Shown in pieces: positions 60,907-64,000 of a stretch of DNA of 64,000 bases. The translations under genes were made by a program, and so were the position numbers. Each line of letters starts with the position of its first letter. The stretch's first letter is position 1. The notes under the pieces are model-generated. The model saw nothing but the letters and a program-made list of their open reading frames with translations. It did not search any database and was not told where the DNA came from. The DNA is from Pseudomonas fluorescens NCIMB 11764 (GTDB taxonomy: Bacteria; Pseudomonadota; Gammaproteobacteria; Pseudomonadales; Pseudomonadaceae): contig NZ_CP010945.1 in the NCBI RefSeq assembly GCF_000293885.2, forward strand, positions 3,182,001 to 3,246,000, read 5' to 3'.

Positions 60907-61902
60907 ATGTTCGAGGAAGACAACGCGCAGTGGGGGCTGGTGCATGCCCTGGTGCTGGATGGTAAAGGCGGTGCGCGTTCGATAGCCCGGACTGAACTCG
61001 ATGATTTGCAGCTGCAGGCGCACGAAAGCCTGTGGCTGCACTGGGATCGCAGTCACCCGCAAACCCAGACCTGGCTGCGCAAATCCAGCGGCCTGAGTGA
61101 ATTCAGCTGTGATCTGTTGCTGGAAGAAAACACCCGTCCGCGTCTCTTACAGCTTTCCGACAGCGAACTGCTGCTATTTTTACGCGGCGTCAATCTGAAT
61201 CCGGGTGCGGAACCGGAAGACATGGTGTCGGTGCGGATTTTTGCTTCGGCACAGCGGGTGATTTCCCTGCGTCTGCGCCCGTTGCGCGCCACTGATGAAT
61301 TGCTGGTGCAGCTCGCCGAAGGCAAAGGACCGAAAACTGCCTCCGAACTCATCCTTTATATGGCTCAGTACCTCACCAACAAGGTGCAGGATCTGGTCGG
61401 CTGCCTCTCGGAAGTGGTCGATGAGGAAGAAGAGAAGCTGGATACCGACGAACGGTATACACCCGAACATGACTCCATTTTGCAGATCCGTCGGAGGGCG
61501 GCTGCGCTGAAACGTTTCCTGGCACCGCAGCGGGATATTTTCGGACAGCTGACGCGGATAAAACTACCCTGGTTTGTCGAAGATGACGGCGATTACTGGA
61601 ACGAATTGAACAACAGCCTGACCCGCTATCTTGAGGAGCTGGAGTTGACCCGGGAGCGCGTGGGGCTGGTCCTGGAGGCCGAAGACCGGCGATTGAGCGT
61701 GCGCATGAACCGCACGATGTACCGCTTCGGGATCATCACCGGGATCTTTTTGCCGATGAGTTTCCTGACCGGTCTTTTGGGAATCAACGTGGGGGGAATT
61801 CCGTTCTCTGCCAGCCCCTACGGCTTCCTGATTGCCTGCCTGATGATGGTTTCGGTGGCACTGGGGCAGTGGTGGTTATTCCGACGTTTGCGCTGGGTCT
61901 GA
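60907..61902 (+). CDS. zntB: ZntB-like zinc transporter (CorA superfamily)
   Basis: A 331-residue CorA-superfamily channel. A cytoplasmic domain leads to a long helix and TM1/TM2 in the last 55 residues. The selectivity loop reads GLLGINVGGIPF, that is GIN in place of the GMN of CorA, which is the mark of the ZntB branch linked to zinc transport. AAGGGGTGAGG precedes the ATG at 60907; the in-frame GTG at 60901 is possible. A second CorA-type transporter with GMN lies at 20748. Confidence 0.88.
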   Translation: MFEEDNAQWGLVHALVLDGKGGARSIARTELDDLQLQAHESLWLHWDRSHPQTQTWLRKSSGLSEFSCDLLLEENTRPRLLQLSDSELLLFLRGVNLNPGAEPEDMVSVRIFASAQRVISLRLRPLRATDELLVQLAEGKGPKTASELILYMAQYLTNKVQDLVGCLSEVVDEEEEKLDTDERYTPEHDSILQIRRRAAALKRFLAPQRDIFGQLTRIKLPWFVEDDGDYWNELNNSLTRYLEELELTRERVGLVLEAEDRRLSVRMNRTMYRFGIITGIFLPMSFLTGLLGINVGGIPFSASPYGFLIACLMMVSVALGQWWLFRRLRWV

Positions 61903-61913
61903 TGATGAGCCAT

Positions 61914-61940
61914 GTGACCCGTGCAAATCTGGCCGCGTCT
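61914..61940 (+). promoter_or_regulatory. ECF-type promoter-like sequence before crfX
   Basis: GTGACC (61914-61919) and CGTCT (61936-61940) with a 16-base spacer resemble ECF sigma -35/-10 elements. It is 26 bases before the crfX start. Confidence 0.35.
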
Positions 61941-61965
61941 TTCACAGACATCACGAGAGGTGCGT

Positions 61966-62214
61966 ATGCACGATCCGTTTGAACAGTCTTTGCGCGACAT
62001 GCTGAACGCCTCGCCGTCCACTCGGGACGACGATGCGTGTCTGGGCCGTGTCCTGAAAACCGCCAATCGCCAGGTCGGCGCCGGTGATCTTTTCAGCCTG
62101 CTGGGCCGCTGGTTGCCCGCGCTGATGATCGCCCTGAATAACGGATCGGCGCACGTTTCGCCGGTTTCCCGTCACCGTAAACCTACCGTTCGCACTGCTG
62201 ATAAGGCTGATTGA
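61966..62214 (+). CDS. crfX: CrfX protein
   Basis: An 82-residue protein in the position of CrfX, in the cluster upstream of sigX and oprF. The N-terminus is acidic and helical (MHDPFEQSLRDMLNASPST), the middle has a short hydrophobic segment (LFSLLGRWLPALMIAL), and the C-terminus is basic and polar. The function is poorly known; it is placed in the SigX cell-envelope group from P. aeruginosa and P. fluorescens work. GAGAGGTGCGT precedes the ATG. It is 2 bases before cmpX, so co-transcribed. Confidence 0.85.
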   Translation: MHDPFEQSLRDMLNASPSTRDDDACLGRVLKTANRQVGAGDLFSLLGRWLPALMIALNNGSAHVSPVSRHRKPTVRTADKAD

Positions 62215-62216
62215 AT

Positions 62217-63041
62217 ATGGAACTTGATCTCTGGACTCAGAGCCTCGTCACTGCAATGACTGCGTTATGGACCAAGGTTGCGAATTTCATTCCGAACCTG
62301 TTCGGCGCACTGGTCGTGCTGCTGTTGGGTTTCGTCGTTGCGAAACTTTTGGATACTTTGCTGTCGAAGTTGCTCGCCAAGCTCGGTCTCGATCGCTTGA
62401 TGGGCGGCACCGGTCTGACAAAATTGCTGTCCCGGGCCGGCCTTCAAGTACCGATTTCGACGCTGATCGGTAAAATCGTATACTGGTTCGTTCTGCTGAT
62501 TTTTCTGGTTTCGGCCGCAGAATCCCTTGGACTTGAGCGAGTTTCAGCTACGCTGGACATGCTTGCTCTGTATTTGCCGAAAGTTTTCGGCGCTGCGCTG
62601 GTGCTGCTGGTGGGAGTTTTACTGGCTCAACTGGCCAATGGGCTGGTGCGTGGCGCGGCAGAAGGCGTAGGGCTGGATTACGCTGCAGGGTTGGGGCGAA
62701 TTGCCCAAGGCCTGGTCATTATCATCAGTATTTCGGTCGCGATCAGCCAGTTGGAGGTCAAGACTGACCTGCTGAACCATGTGATCGTGATCGTATTGAT
62801 AACCGTTGGTCTGGCGGTTGCGCTGGCCATGGGGTTGGGAAGCCGGGAAATTGCCGGCCAGATTCTTGCGGGAATCTATGTGCGTGAGTTGTATCAGGTT
62901 GGGCAACAAGTGCGTGTTGGCGAGGTCGAAGGTCAGATCGAAGAGATCGGCACGGTTAAAACCACATTGCTGACCGATGAGGGTGAGCTAGTCTCTCTCT
63001 CCAATCGGATCCTCCTGGAGCAGCATGTGAGTAGCCGCTAA
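62217..63041 (+). CDS. cmpX: CmpX mechanosensitive-type membrane protein
   Basis: A 274-residue inner-membrane protein of the MscS-like group known as CmpX in Pseudomonas. It has several membrane helices, around residues 21-43 (IPNLFGALVVLLLGFVVAKL), 88-105, 124-145, 158-178 and 185-205, then a beta-rich C-terminal part (ILAGIYVRELYQVGQQVRVG and VEGQIEEIGTVKTTLLTDEG) that matches the MscS core. Linked to membrane stress and SigX activity in P. aeruginosa. The ATG at 62217 is 2 bases after crfX. Confidence 0.88.
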   Translation: MELDLWTQSLVTAMTALWTKVANFIPNLFGALVVLLLGFVVAKLLDTLLSKLLAKLGLDRLMGGTGLTKLLSRAGLQVPISTLIGKIVYWFVLLIFLVSAAESLGLERVSATLDMLALYLPKVFGAALVLLVGVLLAQLANGLVRGAAEGVGLDYAAGLGRIAQGLVIIISISVAISQLEVKTDLLNHVIVIVLITVGLAVALAMGLGSREIAGQILAGIYVRELYQVGQQVRVGEVEGQIEEIGTVKTTLLTDEGELVSLSNRILLEQHVSSR

Positions 63042-63065
63042 CCCGGCAAACCCTGCTAATGTATG

Positions 63066-63097
63066 CCGCCGCAAAATGCCCTGAAGGGCTGCGGCGG
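63066..63097 (+). other. Hairpin between cmpX and sigX
   Basis: CCGCCGCA pairs with TGCGGCGG, with an inner arm GCCC/GGGC. It lies in the 86-base gap 25 bases after the cmpX stop. It has no T run and could attenuate or stabilise the transcript between the two genes. Confidence 0.4.
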
Positions 63098-63127
63098 ACA
63101 TTGACCTGACTGTCGGCCCGACTTGTT

Positions 63128-63718
63128 TTGAATAAAGCTCAATCGCTCTCCACGCGCTACGACCCCCGCGAGCTCTCTGATGAGGAGTTGGTCGCGCGCT
63201 CGCATACCGAGCTGTTTCACGTAACGCGCGCCTATGAAGAATTGATGCGGCGTTACCAACGAACATTATTTAACGTCTGTGCACGATATCTTGGGAACGA
63301 TCGCGATGCAGACGATGTCTGTCAGGAAGTGATGTTGAAGGTGCTGTATGGACTGAAGAACTTCGAGGGGAAATCGAAGTTCAAGACATGGCTATATAGC
63401 ATCACGTACAACGAGTGCATCACGCAGTATCGGAAAGAACGGCGAAAGCGTCGCTTGATGGACGCTTTGAGTCTGGACCCCCTCGAGGAAGCGTCTGAAG
63501 AAAAGGCGCCGAAACCCGAGGAGAAGGGCGGACTTGATCGCTGGCTGGTGTATGTGAACCCGATTGACCGTGAAATTCTGGTGCTACGATTTGTCGCAGA
63601 GCTGGAGTTTCAGGAGATCGCAGACATCATGCACATGGGTTTGAGTGCAACAAAAATGCGTTACAAACGCGCTCTAGACAAATTGCGTGAGAAATTTGCA
63701 GGCATTGCTGAAACTTAG
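63128..63718 (+). CDS. sigX: ECF sigma factor SigX
   Basis: A 196-residue extracytoplasmic-function sigma factor controlling membrane fluidity and oprF in Pseudomonas. Region 2 has ELMRRYQRTLFNVCARYLGN and DADDVCQEVMLKVLYGL, then TWLYSITYNECITQYR (2.4). Region 4 is VNPIDREILVLRFVAELEFQ with EIADIMHMGLSATKMRYKRA. There is no anti-sigma gene next to it. The start is TTG at 63128; ACGCGCT-type sequences upstream give no clear ribosome site, so the exact start rests on family length. Confidence 0.93.
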   Translation: MNKAQSLSTRYDPRELSDEELVARSHTELFHVTRAYEELMRRYQRTLFNVCARYLGNDRDADDVCQEVMLKVLYGLKNFEGKSKFKTWLYSITYNECITQYRKERRKRRLMDALSLDPLEEASEEKAPKPEEKGGLDRWLVYVNPIDREILVLRFVAELEFQEIADIMHMGLSATKMRYKRALDKLREKFAGIAET

Positions 63719-63744
63719 TTCGGCGCAAATATCTCTTACGTGTA

Positions 63745-63766
63745 GGCAAGTTCTGATAGACTTGCC
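63745..63766 (+). other. Hairpin between sigX and oprF
   Basis: GGCAAGT / ACTTGCC with an 8-base loop, 27 bases after sigX. No T run follows. It could attenuate read-through from sigX into oprF. Confidence 0.4.
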
Positions 63767-63825
63767 GCCGAGTTGTCCCCCGGTTTGCGGGACTGCTTCA
63801 CAATCACCAGATGGGGATTTAACGG

Positions 63826-64000
63826 ATGAAACTGAAAAACACCTTGGGCTTGGCCATTGGTTCTCTTATTGCAGCCACTTCGTTCGGCGCACTGGCACAA
63901 GGCCAAGGCGCAGTTGAAATCGAAGGCTTTGCAAAGAAAGAGTACTACGACAGCCAGCGCGATTTCAAAAACGACGGCAACCTGTTCGGTGGCTCGGTTG
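63826..64000 (+). CDS. oprF: Major outer membrane porin OprF (3' part outside window)
   Basis: The first 58 codons of OprF. The signal peptide is MKLKNTLGLAIGSLIAATSF with cleavage after FGALA-Q, then the mature GQGAVEIEGFAKKEYYDSQR, which is the usual Pseudomonas OprF start. It is the main non-specific porin and peptidoglycan anchor. The reading frame is intact to the window edge. GGGGATTTAACGG precedes the ATG. It is downstream of sigX, which is known to feed its expression. Confidence 0.95.
   Translation, partial: MKLKNTLGLAIGSLIAATSFGALAQGQGAVEIEGFAKKEYYDSQRDFKNDGNLFGGSV

Noticed and set aside
63041..63127. A terminator separating cmpX from sigX
   Set aside because: The hairpin at 63066-63097 has no T run, so it is listed only as a possible attenuator.

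Overview
The window is chromosomal DNA from a fluorescent-group Pseudomonas. The evidence is the cmpX-crfX-sigX-oprF cluster at the right end, the pmiR-like/prpB/prpC/acnD/prpF/prpD methylcitrate operon, divergent ppsR/ppsA, and many TGTGGGAGCGAGC-type REP/REPIN elements between genes. Gene content is dense and GC-rich, except for a visibly AT-rich island at about 28.8-30.3 kb.

Layout. 0-11 kb: the end of kdpDE (K+ sensing), a patatin-like lipase, a small lipoprotein, a CHAD protein, a thioesterase, a DUF962 protein, a chemoreceptor, speE and an RraB-type protein. 11-15 kb: a candidate antisense-strand small RNA end, then a tightly coupled ATP-grasp / alpha-E / transglutaminase operon. 15-23.5 kb: a cytochrome c protein, a 31-residue membrane peptide, a beta-oxidation thiolase and multifunctional enzyme pair, a glutamine amidotransferase, CorA, PlsC and a crotonase. 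23.8-34.7 kb is the accessory segment: tRNA-Ser(GGA), a decayed serine-hydrolase gene, YbjQ and a CxxC mini-protein, a complete group II intron placed just behind a terminator, two tandem glycine-zipper proteins, two very acidic mini-proteins, and a 1622-residue Rhs protein followed by two paralogous candidate immunity genes.

34.9-47 kb: a HAD phosphatase, a divergent SDR/LysR pair, a hydantoin-type racemase with its NCS1 permease, cysH, thrH, pabB, and a second ATP-grasp/transglutaminase-like set with a retropepsin-like protein. 47-55.7 kb: the propionate (2-methylcitrate) operon under a GntR regulator with two matching palindromes around its promoter. 55.8-64 kb: ppsR/ppsA, an alpha/beta hydrolase, rraA, a ZntB-like transporter, then crfX-cmpX-sigX-oprF; oprF is cut by the window edge.

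The most notable object is the Rhs tip at 29789-30286. It carries the R / STS / E-x-E pattern and local spacing of the cholera-toxin/heat-labile-enterotoxin ADP-ribosyltransferase family, and the first putative immunity gene overlaps its stop codon. That assignment rests on motif reading only. Two ATP-grasp plus transglutaminase-like gene sets in one window are also of interest as possible peptide or envelope modification systems.
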